From the NCBI GenBank assembly GCA_963576725.1, contig OY755241.1, forward strand, positions 78,232,003 through 78,296,002: a stretch of 64,000 nucleotides of DNA, given 5' to 3'. Source of the DNA: Azorinus chamasolen (Eukaryota > Mollusca > Bivalvia > Cardiida > Solecurtidae). This document shows, piece after piece, positions 11,010 to 22,392 of this stretch. Positions within the stretch are counted from its first letter, which is position 1. Every line of letters starts with the position of its first letter. Position numbers and translations under genes: made by a program. The notes beneath the pieces were generated by a model that saw nothing but the letters and a program-made list of their open reading frames with translations, had not been told where the DNA came from and ran no database searches.

Positions 11010-11222
11010 AATCCTTTACTTGAAAGAAAAGCCTTTTCATGTGTGTGCAAACAATAGACCCAGATCAGATGGCCACTACAGGAGCCACCCAAATGGGGTC
11101 TGCACTGTTTGATTATGAAATAATATAGATATGATTCTATAGCTGCTGCCATGGTGAAAAAAATCCCTTATTCATAATGCCATTACATCATAACCATTCA
11201 GCAAAGAAATTAATATTCATAC
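11010..11222. repeat. TTAA-type MITE, diverged
   Basis: The left end is TAATCCTTTACTTGAAAG, the centre CAGATGGCCACTACAGGAGC, and the right end AAATTAATATTCATACAG. The terminal GGGTTAA is not preserved. Confidence 0.65.
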
Positions 11223-11230
11223 AGTCATTT

Positions 11231-12577
11231 TTAGCTCACCTGGCACAAAGTGCCAAGGTGAGCTATTGGGATGATCCTATGTCCGGCGTCGTGCGTACGT
11301 GCGGGCGTCAACAATTTACTTAAACATCTTCTTCTCTGGAACTACAAAGCCAAGAGCCTTAATATTTGGTATGTAGCATCATCTAATGATCCTCTTCAAA
11401 GATTATTAAAATTATGTCCCCCGGGCCAAAAATGGCCCCGCCCCAGGGCTTCTCAGTTTTTCATAGGAAAATCTTTAAAAATCTTCTTCTCTGAAACTGT
11501 AAGGCCTAGACCTTTGATATTTGGTATGTAGCATCATCTAATGGTCCTCTACTAAGATTGTGCAAATTATGACCCCTGGGCCAAAAATGGCCCCGCCCCG
11601 GGGCTTATCAGTTTTTCATAGGAAAATCTTTAAAAATCTTCTTCTCTGAAACTGTCAAGCATAGACCTTTGGTATTTGGTATGTAGCATGATCTAATGGT
11701 CCTCTACTAAGATTGTTCAAATTATGACCCTTGGCCCCGGGGCTTATCAGTTTTTCATAGGAAAATCTTTAAAAATCTTCTTCTCTGAAAATGTAAGGCA
11801 TAGACCTTTGATATTTGGTATGTAGCATGATCTAATGGTCCTCTGCTAAGATTGTTCAAATTGTGACCCCTGGGCCAAATATGGCCCGCCATGGGGCTTA
11901 TCAGTTTTTCATAGTAAAATCTTTAAATATATTCTTCTCTAAAATTATAAGGTATAGACCTTTGATATTTGGTATGTAGCATTATTTAATCGTCCTCTAC
12001 TAAGATTATTCAAAATATGACCCCTGGACCAAAAATGGCCCTGCCCTGGGGCTTATCAGTTTTTCATATGAAAAGCTTTAAGAATCTTCTTCTCCAAAAC
12101 TGTAAGGCAGAGACCTTTAATATTTGGTATGTAGTGCTATCTAATAGTTTTCTACCAAGATTGTTCAAATTATGTCCCCTGGGTTGAAAACTTCCCCGCC
12201 CAGGGGCATATCAGTTTTTTTGTAGGAAAGTTTTTAAAAATCTTCTCTTAACAATCTTTAAAAGTCTTCTCTGAACTTGTAAGGCATAGACCTTAGATAT
12301 TTGGTATGTTGCATTATCTAATAGTCCTCTACCAAGATTTTCAAATTATGAACCCCGGATCAAAATTGACCCCGCCCTGGGGCTTAACAGTTTTTCATAG
12401 GAAAATCTTTAAAATATCTCCTCCTCCAAATCTGTAAGGTCTAGACTCTTTATATTTAGTATGTAGCATCATCTGATGGTTTTCTACCAAGATTTTTCAA
12501 ATTATGCAATCTGTCATTGAAATCATTAATCTGTTACGAACAGGTGAGCGATTAAGGGCCGTCATGGCCCTCTTGTA
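11231..12577 (+). mobile_element. Pearl-like element (AGCTCACC family) with about 7.5 tandem units
   Basis: The 5' hairpin AGCTCACCTGGCACAAAG / TGCCAAGGTGAGCT is followed by GTCCGGCGTCGTGCG. Tandem units of about 150 bp follow, each with CAGTTTTTCATAGGAAAATC, then TTTGGTATGTAGCATGATCT and GGCCAAAAATGGCCCCGCCC. The 3' end GGTGAGCGATTAAGGGCC pairs with ATGGCCCT and closes with CTCTTGT. There is no coding capacity. Internal tandem arrays with hairpin ends recall the oyster pearl elements and Helentron-derived HINEs; that assignment is inference. Confidence 0.75.
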
Positions 12578-13038
12578 TGGTTAAACCTTAATGTGAATTT
12601 TCACATATATTGCGGGGGTTTTGATATGTCATTTTATTCTAAAGTTATGGTCCTTGAACTTTGTGTGTTCGTTGCTTTGTTAGTCGGTCAACTTTTAGTT
12701 TGTCTGTTGTTTTCTGGGAAAACAATTAAAATGATATAAATGAAACTTAACACAAATGTTTTAAGCAACAAAATTTGAAGCTGAGTTTATTTTTGAGGTT
12801 CATTCAGTTTGTCTTTACAGAGTTATGGCCGTTGCACTTTACCAAAATCTGCAAAAATGAGGATTTGCTGTAACTTTTTTATTTAATAAGATATTCACTT
12901 CATTTTTTTAAAAAATAGTATCACCTTAATATGGAAATCAAGATCTGAAGCACAGATTAGAAAATGTCAACACTTATAAGGCATGTTGAATCAGAGAAAG
13001 TTTGCAAGTGGGCGTATTATGTACAGTATGCGGTACTC
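12578..13038. other. Repeat-like sequence ending CTCTTGT, no gene
   Basis: The text near 12640-12860 (AAGTTATGGTCCTTGAACTT, then AGAGTTATGGCCGTTGCACT) resembles other mollusc tandem elements. It ends GCGGTACTCTTGTTC, the same terminal CTCTTGT as neighbouring pearl-like elements. No 5' hairpin was found. Confidence 0.4.
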
Positions 13039-13138
13039 TTGTTCATAGGGTCAACACATGTTTACCAGGTGATACTAGGGTATTTGTTTTTCCTCGTATA
13101 ACAGAGTATTGATAACATTATAAACGTAATTATTTCAG

Positions 13139-13188
13139 CACATCAGATCCTACTGCAAAGGAATAGAGGATGACAATGCACTGGTAAT
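13139..13188 (+). pseudogene. Transposase-like exon 1 (first recognised)
   Basis: The acceptor is AATTATTTCAG and the donor AT/GTGAGA. It encodes HIRSYCKGIEDDNALV in phase 0 with two bases carried over. Its phase fits the next exon only if this donor is used and not the nearer GTAATG. Confidence 0.55.
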
Positions 13189-13774
13189 GTGAGATTTCTC
13201 ATAATATCAAAACCCAAATTAAAAGTTAAAATTGTTCTACTGGTTGATTCAGTCATTACTTTTCAGGCATGGGTCATTATTCATTATGATGATTAAGGAA
13301 GCATACTAAATATACAGTGTTTGCTTCAAGATGTACCCAGCTGTTTCATTTGTTCTGAAGTATATAAAAAAACAAAGCAACAACAAACTGTGTTTTCATT
13401 CAGAATTAAAGACTGAGTTATTTAATGCTTATATGAGAAAAAAAGTTTTCTCTGTCAAAGTGTCAGGTCATACTAATCCTGACAGGAATAGAACTAGAAT
13501 CCAACCATATAAAACTATATGTAAGCATCTGTGACTATAACTCAAGTTTGTCAATATTAGAGATCTATTTAGTTGCAGAAATGACAACAGGACATTTGTT
13601 CAGGTTTTGCATGGCAGGCATGTCAACTAATTATCATTAAACAGTGCAGATCCTGATTAGAGTTTCAATGTGGTTAATCTGTGTCTGCAATATATAATGT
13701 ATATTTGCATTGCAGGCCTCTGATCATAAATAACAAAATGTACTATTATGAAATGAATGGGGAAAATATTCCAG

Positions 13775-13879
13775 GTTCAAGAGGGATGATGTTGAGATTG
13801 ACATACAGCCCGATGATGTTGGCGTCTTGGTTGATCCAGAGGACCTGTCATTCATGCCTGACCTAGAAATGTCATTGAG
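13775..13879 (+). pseudogene. Transposase-like exon 2
   Basis: The acceptor is ATTCCAG and the donor AG/GTAGTC. It encodes FKRDDVEIDIQPDDVGVLVD and then PEDLSFMPDLEMSL, a strongly acidic stretch. Confidence 0.65.
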
Positions 13880-13929
13880 GTAGTCTATCTGTTTTGCACC
13901 GTATTTAGCATATATCATACATGCATGCA

Positions 13930-14438
13930 TATCTTTGTCCGCTCAATAACTTGACAAATATTGGGTGTGCTGTCAATATACTTAGTAGGAAGGTTGGTCA
14001 TGGCTAGTAGAAGATCACTATTGATTTTAGGTCAGTTGGTCAAGGGTCAATGGTCACAGTGACCTTCAACTCAAAAATCTTATCTGCTCTATAACTTGAC
14101 AAGTATTAGGTCTGCTGTATTGATACTTGGTAGGTTGGTTGGTCTTATCCAGTTTATGACCCCTATTGATTTTGAGGTAAGTCAGTCAAAGGTCAAGGTC
14201 ATTGTGACCTTCAACTCAAAACTCTTTCCAGCTCAATAACTTGATAAGTGTTAGGTGTGCTGTCTTCATACATACTAGGAAAGTTGGTCATGGTTAGTAG
14301 ATGACCCTTATTGATTTTAAGGTCAGTGGGATCAAATATCAAGGTCACTGACTTTCAACTCAAATTAGTATTGTGCAGGTTATGAATGCACATTCTCCGG
14401 GCGCGTAATGCTCCAACACATGGGGCTCTTGTTTATAT
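13930..14438 (+). mobile_element. Pearl-like element, three units of about 142 bp
   Basis: CTCAATAACTTGACAAATAT recurs near 13944, 14086 and 14232, each followed by a line like AGTAGGAAGGTTGGTCATGG and GGTCAAGGTCA. The 3' end, GCTCCAACACATGGGGCTCTTGT, keeps the terminal CTCTTGT. The 5' hairpin is not seen. It lies in intron 2 of the transposase-like gene. Confidence 0.6.
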
Positions 14439-14784
14439 GGTACAATGCCAAATTTGTATTTGTATGGTCAACAATTAAAATAAAATAATAATCATTGACA
14501 ATATCATATTGTTTTATGCACCATTTCTGAAAGGGTGTTATGCATTTAAATTGGTTTTTCCAAAACGCTTTAACACAGGCACATTCAATATGGTTATGAT
14601 TTGTAGTTAGAAAACTAGTGTTGTAGTTTTCATCATAGGCTATACTTCAGTTTCAAAATCAAATGCAGTGTGGCATACATATAATATTGACACATCTGAA
14701 TGTTAGGTAATGTTTGTGAGTGATTTTTTTTTTTTTTTTAAAAATTGCAATGATTTCATCTCTGTTTTATATTTTTCGCAAAAG

Positions 14785-15073
14785 AGTGGATGAGGAAGTA
14801 GAGGTTGTGGACATGGATGAACTTGTTCATAGCATAGTAGAGGAGGTAGAGGAGGGCAATGATGAGCCACCTTCAAAAAGTGAAAAAAAGGAGTATATTA
14901 GACGAGACTCTGTATCCAGCGAGGATGTTGATACAAGACAGTACATTGTGTCAGAAACACAACTTATGATGCTAGCTAACAAGGTCCAAGTACAAACATG
15001 CGGTATAAAGGGTTGTATGAGTAATGTAAAGGTAGAGCTACGGACAGCATCAACAGCAGTATACCTGAAATGG
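14785..15073 (+). pseudogene. Transposase-like exon 3 with lost donor
   Basis: The acceptor is TCGCAAAAG. It encodes VDEEVEVVDMDELVHSIVEE and, near the end, CGIKGCMSNVKVELRTAST then VYLKW. The frame must leave after TGG at 15073 to meet KCTAGHG in exon 4, but the bases there are ATAAGAG. A weak GTGTCA six bases on would keep frame and add two residues. Confidence 0.7.
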
Positions 15074-15299
15074 ATAAGAGTGTCATATATATGTTTGTGT
15101 GTATTTATGCTTATTACATGCAGTATTCAGCATGCCGTGTTTCTGTCAAATAGATACCAAATCATGATTTATTTATTTGGAAGAAACAAATCTCCTGACT
15201 GGATTTTATAATCCCGCAAACAGAGTTTGAGATGAGGTATATGTAGGAGTTGGTCCATCAGTCTTTCTGTCCGTGGCTCAACCTGTTTGTTATGGGATC

Positions 15300-15890
15300 A
15301 AGGCAGCTGAGTTAGGGTATTCAAGGCGGCAGCTGAGTTGGGGTATTCCATCACCTTATTAAAGTGAAAGTCTACTATTGAGTCATTTATGATTGAGCAG
15401 TTATTGAAAGTGCAACACTAATTATGCCACTAGCACCAGCTAGGAATCTGATTATACTATGAATCTGATAATCATGAATGACCTGGAAATATAACAATTC
15501 TGAGAATGAAGTATGTACAACTTTTTACAGCTGATAAACTCGCCATTAATACCCCTGCTGTTGTTAAGTACATAAAGTCTTTAGTTTGAGATCATTCTAA
15601 ATCAATAGCTGCAATGGAGAAAAAAAGAAAACTGCCGACTCTGTTATATAATATTGAATCTGTTCAATGCTTCCTCACATGAAAAATAAAAAAAAACAAG
15701 CTGGGATTAGAACCACATCGGTGAGTGGCTGAGTGGTTGTCATGCGGAGACCATAGCCATTCAGAGTGTGCAGAAATTTGTTATGAAATTTTGCATAAAT
15801 GGTTAAACACATTATGTTTTATGCTTTTCTTCTCCAAAAGTTTTTCATTTAATCATGAACTTCATCTGCTTGTTAATGTAACCATATGAG
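15300..15890. other. Intron 3 sequence, no gene
   Basis: A local duplication, GGCAGCTGAGTTRGGGTATTC, sits at 15303-15350. Otherwise nothing is recognised. Confidence 0.4.
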
Positions 15891-15892
15891 TT

Positions 15893-16086
15893 CAGAGCTA
15901 CAGATAAGGATGCGTACCCAAATACTAAAATCGTCATTTCTCCAACAAACCCTATACTGTGACCACTCTTTAGAATCGTCTCTTCAAGACGATTCTAAAG
16001 AGTGGTCACAGTACAGGGTTTGGTGGAGAAATAAGGGAGTTATACTTGAAAATGTATCAAGTTACGCATCTTATCTGGAGCTCTGA
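15893..16086. repeat. Palindromic MITE with AGAGCTACAGATAAGG ends, full length
   Basis: The ends AGAGCTACAGATAAGGATGC and GCATCTTATCTGGAGCTCT are inverted copies. The inner arms CTGTGACCACTCTTTAGAAT and ATTCTAAAGAGTGGTCACAG surround CGTCTCTTCAAGACG. Confidence 0.88.
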
Positions 16087-16152
16087 CTCACACATGTGAG
16101 AAAGGTGAAATCCATTTCATTTCCACAGACACATTTCTGTTTTTATTTTCAG

Positions 16153-16435
16153 AAGTGTACAGCTGGCCATGGCATTTACAGCTGGTGTTCCCAGACATTG
16201 TTGCCAAGAAATATTCTACTTGGAAATTTCATGTTCATGGCAGCCATTTTGCTATCTGGGAATAATTATGGAAAAATTGCTTTGCTCTGCAAATTTCTTA
16301 ACCTAAAAATACCCAGCCATAGTACATTTGATCGCCTCCAGACTCATTATTTGGTGCCAGCAGTGGACCAGTATTGGCTGTCCTTAAGAGAAGTCACACT
16401 CCAGTCTGTAAAGGAAGACGATGTTGTTGTATTGG
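16153..16435 (+). pseudogene. Transposase-like exon 4
   Basis: The acceptor is TTATTTTCAG and the donor G/GTAAGT. It encodes KCTAGHGIYSWCSQ (possible zinc ligands C, H, C), GNFMFMAAILLSGNNYGKIA, HSTFDRLQ, VPAVDQYW and ends DDVVVLG, the lead into the first catalytic acidic residue. Confidence 0.8.
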
Positions 16436-16700
16436 GTAAGTTTTATTTACACTGCAGAGTATTTTCAAGTTACCGGTCAAATAAATCTGAAATACTAACA
16501 AAGACACATTCAGTAGAATATGTTTGAAGTGAGCATGAAAAGAGTCTCCTGTAGGATCTCTCTGCATTACTTTTGTCCTGTATTAGCAAGTACCTGTGTA
16601 CAATTAATATATGGTCACTAAGACAGGTTCTACTGTATTTATGCTCTACTGCAGCAGTTATCGGGTCTCATTCATTCATTGCTAATTAGAGATGAAATTT

Positions 16701-16968
16701 TAGCTCGTCTGTTTCAAAGAAATCACGAGCTATTGTCGTAACTCAGGCGTCTGCGTGGTTGTTGTCAGAAATCTTAACATTGACCATAATTCGAAAAGTA
16801 TAAGAGGTATCAACAAGATACTTCATAGGTTAGTAGATCTCATTGAGGGAAAGGTCTCTACATAAGAACCATAACTCTTTATTTCAAAATTTTGGAGTTA
16901 CAGCCATTTATATTTTTTGACGATGACGACAGACGAGCGTTGGCACCCACTTGCGGTGCTCTTTTGTT
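16701..16968 (+). mobile_element. Pearl-like element (AGCTCGTCTG family), single unit
   Basis: The 5' hairpin TAGCTCGTCTGTTTC / GAAATCACGAGCTA is followed by GTCTGCGTGGTTGTTGTC. The 3' end has GCACCCACTTGCGGTGC, a hairpin, then TCTTTTGT. The body carries AACCATAACTCTTTATTTC. Confidence 0.65.
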
Positions 16969-17508
16969 ATTTCTGCATTATTACTGAGATTAATCAGAAT
17001 TTAATCTGAAATTACACGCAAAGATATTACTTATCAGAAATTGGCATGGATTTGTTGATTTTATAGGTATCATTAGTAGATGACACATAATGATCAGTTC
17101 TCAATTGCCAGTATGCCATGCTTTCTGCCATGTCTGTTTCCTTCACACTTTTTGCAGGGCACAAAAAGTCAACAAAATTGCTGGATTATTTTTTGGTCTT
17201 GCATATGAACAAGTGTTGGTCCATTTTAGGGGTTTTGAAATTCACTGCCTCTCTACTTTGCAATCAGGTTTGTTGAGGTATACAAGGCTTGCAGTGCCCC
17301 AGTGACCTTACTGGGTGATTGCGTATTCCGACTAATCATGGCATGATTAATGTAATTTGTATTTTGCTATGATGGTTGATAATGTCTTAATCAGAAGGTC
17401 AATGAGTTGGCATTCATTCCACACACAGTTTACTTGATGTCTTATTTAGAACAGAACTGTGTCCAAATCATTAACAATGATGCACAGTCCATGGTTAAGA
17501 GACTAAGC

Positions 17509-17705
17509 TTAACCCATTCACTCGTACACTCTGTTGAGACCATACCTCTTTGAATAATTCTACTGAAAAAGAATTATAGAATTGTGTAGTTTTGAAACCA
17601 TTGTGATAAATGGAGCATTTGCTTTAATTGTGCAAATGCTATATTTATCACAATGGTTTAAAAATGGGACTTTTACAGAGGAGCCAAATGCGTCACTAGG
17701 TGGGA
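17509..17705. repeat. TTAACCCATT-type palindromic MITE
   Basis: It begins TTAACCCATTCACTCG. GAAACCATTGTGATAAATGG and CTATATTTATCACAATGGTT are inverted arms around GCATTTGCTTTAATTGTG. The right end is worn (CACTAGGTGGGAATG). Confidence 0.8.
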
Positions 17706-17844
17706 ATGTGGAGGAATTTTGAGGAATTGAATAATTAAACTACTATGGCAAAATGGTTGCTTTTATAAATTTAATAAATTAAACATTATTTGGTGGTAGA
17801 GTGATTAAATTTATAACCATACTATGAATTTATATAACTATTAG

Positions 17845-18081
17845 GTGATTGGAGAATGGACAGCCCAGGGCACAGTGCTAAGTACTGTACATACACAGTG
17901 ATGGACATGCAAACAAAGAGCATCCTTACACAGGAAGTTGTTGACAAAAGGCAAACAGGCCTGAAATCCGCAACCATGGAAGCGAAAGGTTTCAACTCTG
18001 CCATGAAAACTTTGACTGAAAATGGCATATCAGTGGTAGAGGTTGTTACAGATGCACACCCACAGATTCAAAGCATAATGA
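17845..18081 (+). pseudogene. Transposase-like exon 5, catalytic core
   Basis: The acceptor is TAACTATTAG and the donor A/GTATGT. It encodes DWRMDSPGHSAKYCTYTVMD, VVDKRQTGLKSATMEAKGF and VEVVTDAHPQIQSIM. The aspartates in DWRMDS and VVTDAH are the candidate metal ligands. This is the best-conserved exon. Confidence 0.82.
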
Positions 18082-18329
18082 GTATGTATAGATTATATTG
18101 TAATATCAGATATATATGTACTATCGTCATTCCTAATTATTATTAAGTATATGATCAAAGTTGTGCTTTGTAATGATTTTGATCTGTCTCTCTGTCATAA
18201 ATTTTACCTTTTCCCGATTGCAAATTTAATGAGATTTGATGACTTCCCGTATATTTATTTGCTAATTTTAGTAAATTTTTAAAATGAAATGTCAAAGGAT
18301 ATTTTATTATTGGTAGAGACAAGTCTGAC

Positions 18330-18600
18330 CTATTATGATCTCATAAGCAAGCAGAGCAGGCCCTGATCAAATTACTCGTACAGGAGCTGTCTAATTTGGG
18401 TCTACCTTTTAACTCTACCGAACAGGAGCATTACCTAGAGAATTTTCTTTAGAATTTTGTAGTTTGAAACCATTGTGATAAATAGAGCATTTGCTCCTAT
18501 ATGAGCAAATGCTCTGTTTATCGCAATGGTTAACAATGTGAATTTTATAGAAGCACAAAAAATGTGTCACTAGGGAATAATGAGTTAAAAGGCCTATAAA
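18330..18600. repeat. TTAA-type MITE piece joined to a TTAACCCATT-type MITE
   Basis: 18345-18405 keeps AAGCAGAGCAGGCCCTGATC and GGGTCTACC. 18410-18598 has GAAACCATTGTGATAAATAG facing CTGTTTATCGCAATGGTT and ends AGGGAATAATGAGTTAA. Confidence 0.7.
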
Positions 18601-19038
18601 ACCTTCGGTATGAGGGAATTGGGTAAATAATTTAAAAGTTATTATCAACTTATGGAGATTTTATTATTAAAGAAAAAGTATTTGTGTAAATAATTGAAAA
18701 CTATTTATTTAAATTCTATTGGTTTGCCATCAAATTGCATGCATATTGAAAAATGTTTATTCAATCCTTCATTTTCTAGCCGATGCCAACGTCATTGTCA
18801 GCTTGATTGTTGTTGTACATTTGATTTATATAAATGCCCTAAAATGATAGTTTTAGGAATACTTTGCCATACATTGAAATAATCAGTGTAGAGATTTCAT
18901 AATTGTCATTTGTACTTCATGCATATACAAAATTGAAATGATGGGTATGTGTATTGCAGTTTTCACTTGCACCAGGTAACTGCTATGTTATTAATATTTG
19001 CACAACATTCAGGTGACACAAAGAATTTGCTACTTCTT

Positions 19039-19985
19039 ATGCCCCCGTTGACGATAGTCAGGGGGCATTATGTTTTGCACATGTCCGTCCGTCTTTCCGT
19101 CTGTTAGGTGCAGTTGTTTGTCACAGTTTTTCAAGTGTTATAAGTCAGTAATTTTCTACACTTATATACATGAAACTTCACATACACATCCATTACTATC
19201 TGTGCTATCATTTGGCATCCCACCCATGCTGCCCACAAGCCCAAGGTCGAGGTCAAATGACTGAAATTATACAGGCATTTGTCACGTTTACGTGCATTTT
19301 TTTGTCACAGTTTTTTCATCGTCTTATATCTCCCTAACCACTGTAGCTATTGCTATAGAATTGCATATACACATTAAACACCATCCATACTTTCATTGAA
19401 CACCCAGCCCATGCTGTCTGAAAACCCAAGGTCAAGGTCAAAAGACTTAGGAATTACTTGGAAATTTTACATGCAGTTGGTTGTCATATTTATGTGCAGT
19501 TGGTTGTCACATTTTTTTCATCATCTTATATCTCCTTAACCAATGTAGCTATTCACATAGAATTGCATATACACATTTAATACCATCTATACTTTCATTG
19601 CACACCAAACCCATGCTGCCCGAAAGCCCAATGTCAAGGTCACTAACCGCTATAGCTATTGGCATGGAATTGCATATACACATTCAACACCATCTATACT
19701 TTCATCATGCACCCGGCCCATGCTGCCCTCAAGCCCAAAGTCAAGGTCAACTGACTAAGGAATTTTAAGTTCTGGTGGTTGTCACAGTTTTTCCATCATC
19801 TTATATCTTACTAACCGCTAAAGCTATTGGCATGGAATTGCATATACACATTCAACCCCACCCATACTTTCATTACGCACCTGGCCCATGCTGCCCACAA
19901 GGTCAAGGTCAAATGACTACGGAATTTTACGTGCAGCTAGGCAAGCACCTACACGGGGCATCACAGACCCAATACTCTAGTTCTT
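19039..19985 (+). mobile_element. Pearl-like element (GCCCCCGTTGAC family), about five units
   Basis: The 5' hairpin ATGCCCCCGTTGACGA / TAGTCAGGGGGCAT is followed by GTCCGTCCGTCTTTCCGTC. Repeated blocks contain ATTGCATATACACATTCAAC, CCATGCTGCCC and AAGCCCAAGGTCAAGGTC. It ends near CACCTACACGGGGCATCAC. No coding sequence. It sits in intron 5 of the transposase-like gene. Confidence 0.75.
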
Positions 19986-20120
19986 TGAGATAATTTTTTC
20001 GTAACCTGTCAAGAAAGAACGTATTAACTCGCTGGATGCTGTTTTAATACTGGTTGGCAAGAAAAGTTGTAAGAAATATTTGTCAGTCACAGATCATATA
20101 TACATATTGTTTAATTGCAG

Positions 20121-20201
20121 GAAAGCAACACCCAACTGTAAAACACAGCTTTTTTTTATATGTGGCATGGCGTTAAAAACCTGGGAAAAAAGTTAGCCTT
20201 T
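20121..20201 (+). pseudogene. Transposase-like exon 6 with T8 frameshift
   Basis: The acceptor is TTTAATTGCAG and the donor TTT/GTGAGT. Before the T run it reads KQHPTVKHS; after it, one frame over, MWHGVKNLGKKLAF. Removing one T (or four) restores the frame and also gives phase 0, which exon 7 needs. Confidence 0.75.
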
Positions 20202-20789
20202 GTGAGTGTACCATGATTTGCTATGAATTAGTCTTACCTTGCCATAAACAGTTACATGACTCAAACATGAACATGCAGTATTCGTTATTCAAAAGGGTTA
20301 AACGTGGAAGAAAGTATGATAAATTGGTTGTTTTATGCCCATGGCACAAGACATTTACTTGTTTTACCATGTAGAACTTGTTGTTTATTATTTGAATGTG
20401 GGTGATTTTACATTAAAATATTGATGGAAGTATGTCACCAAAGGACTATCATGCTGCCAATGTCACATCTGTCATTATATATGAAAACAGTTTAGATCCA
20501 GATGAGACGCTGAGGAGCTTGGCAGCTCATTAGGATCCAAACTGTATTTTAACTGTTACTATTTCATGATACAAAGTAAATCAAAGTGATATAGTTAAAC
20601 ATTCTGTTTTGAAGCTGATGAAAACAGTTTTTGTTCATAAAAACACACACCACACAGGAATATAATTGACTAATGCTATTATACTTATTTATATTTAAAA
20701 AACGTGTGTATGCCATATAGTCAGTTCAGCATTATTATCAATTTATTGTAATATTGACAGATATTTTTGTTACACCATTGCATTTGTAG
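20202..20789. other. Intron 6, no gene
   Basis: A short imperfect MITE remnant, ACAGTTTAGATCCAGATGAG with GGATCCAAACTGT, lies at 20488-20545. Nothing else is recognised. Confidence 0.4.
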
Positions 20790-20897
20790 GTTGCTTCTGA
20801 ACGAGGGAACGAAGACTTGAAAACATGGATCAAACACTTACTTAACCATTTCTGGTACTGTGCAAGAAAATGTGATGGTGACATAGAGATATTCAGA
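20790..20897 (+). pseudogene. Transposase-like exon 7
   Basis: The acceptor is GCATTTGTAG and the donor AGA/GTAAGA. It encodes exactly 36 residues including WIKHLLNHFWYCARKCDGD, matching the NHFW-C motif of the family. Confidence 0.8.
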
Positions 20898-21078
20898 GTA
20901 AGACCAACTATTTGTTTACCTTTACCAACAGCACTGTAACCGTAATATCAATAATGTATTCCAGATAATCTGTTACGTAGTAGACATTCTCTTTCGCACT
21001 TTTAAGTTTTAACCTTCAGTTGTGTCAGTTATTGTTGCAAACACGGATTTTAGTTTCCTGAAATGTCCATTGTGTTTT

Positions 21079-21690
21079 ATGCCCCCGTTGACTATAGTCA
21101 GGGGGCATTAAGTTTTCCACATGTCTGTCTGTGTGTCCGTGTGTCACTTTTTGAAGTGCAGTTGGTCGTCTCAGTTTTTTCAAGTGTTATATGTCAGTAA
21201 TTTCTACACTTATACACATGAAACTTCACAAACACATTTATAACCATCTTTGCTATCATTTGGCACCTCATCCAAGCTGCCCACAAGCACAAGGTCAATG
21301 TAAAATGACTTGGAAATTTTACGTGCAGTTGGATGTCACAGTTTTTTCAAGTGTTGTATGTCAGTAATTTCTACCCTTATACACATGAAACTTTACATAC
21401 ATATTAATCACCATCTTTGCTATCATTTGGCACCCAATCCATGCTGCTCGCAAGCCCAAGGTCAAATGACTTGGAAATTTTACATGCAGTTGTAATATTT
21501 TACGTGCTATTGGTTATCACAGTTGTTTCATTGTCTTATATTTCACTAACCACTATATATTTCACTAACCACTATAGCTATTGGTACAAACCTAAGTTCA
21601 AGGTCAAATGACTTAGGAATTTCACGTGCATCTAGACAAGCACCACAACAGGGGCATGGCTGTGTCTTACAGATACAATTTTCTAGTTTT
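21079..21690 (+). mobile_element. Pearl-like element (GCCCCCGTTGAC family), shorter copy
   Basis: It opens with ATGCCCCCGTTGACTA / TAGTCAGGGGGCAT and TGTCTGTCTGTGTGTCCG. Three units share TTTTTTCAAGTGTTRTATGTC and CTTGGAAATTTTACRTGCAG. It ends near CACCACAACAGGGGCATGGC. Confidence 0.75.
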
Positions 21691-21699
21691 TATTTTTTT

Positions 21700-22171
21700 T
21701 AGCAGTATTCATATATCAGTAAATTTATTCTGAATGTATATATACTGTGTACAATGGGCCATAAGCATTATTTTCATGATATAAACATAATTATGTAGAG
21801 ACTTTTCTTGTTTATTTATACGAAAAAATGAGCAGAATATAAATGATTGATTGAAATTCGTACGTTTTCTCATAAAGTAAAAAAATGAATATTACTATGC
21901 TATGTGTAAACGACAGTTGAAACAGCTGTCAGCTATTTTCTATGCTATTTTAAGGCATATGTAATAAAAAGGAATCTTACACGAGTATTTAACTATTTTC
22001 ATTACAAACTAATTTCAATAAATTTGTTTGCTATAATATGACACTTGCTAAGCATGTGTCATATTATAGTAAACTCTTTTCATAAATAAAAAAAAAATGT
22101 AAAACATGAACACTCATGTAAGGTCCTCTATATAATAAATCCAGATAACCACATGAATATTTGATTTGCAG
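21700..22171. other. Intron 7 remainder, no gene
   Basis: A small palindrome, TATAATATGACACTTGC / GCATGTGTCATATTATA, lies at 22032-22071. Nothing else stands out. Confidence 0.5.
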
Positions 22172-22371
22172 AACAAATGGCTTTCTTCCCTGCAACATGT
22201 CAGGAATTGCCACTCTGGCATATTCAGTGAATGTGACCATGAGGAATTGAATCCTGATGAAGAGAGGGAAACAAATTGGCTGGTTGAAGGTGGAAAAGCT
22301 CACACAGCACTCCGCAAACTTGTATTTGATGACAGGTTTATGAAGACTCTTCCATATTATGTGAATTGTCA
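22172..22371 (+). pseudogene. Transposase-like exon 8
   Basis: The acceptor is TTGATTTGCAG and the donor CA/GTGAGT. It encodes NKWLSSLQHVRNCHSGIFSE, CDHEELNPDEERETNWLVEG and ALRKLVFDDRFMKTLPYYVN. The C-x-H...C-x-H residues may bind zinc. Confidence 0.82.
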
Positions 22372-22392
22372 GTGAGTATAATCTTTCCTTTT

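Noticed and set aside
14720..14784. Start of the ORF at 14720 as the N-terminus of a protein
   Set aside because: The first 21 codons are intron sequence (poly-T and AAAAG acceptor); the phase fits exon 2 only from 14785.
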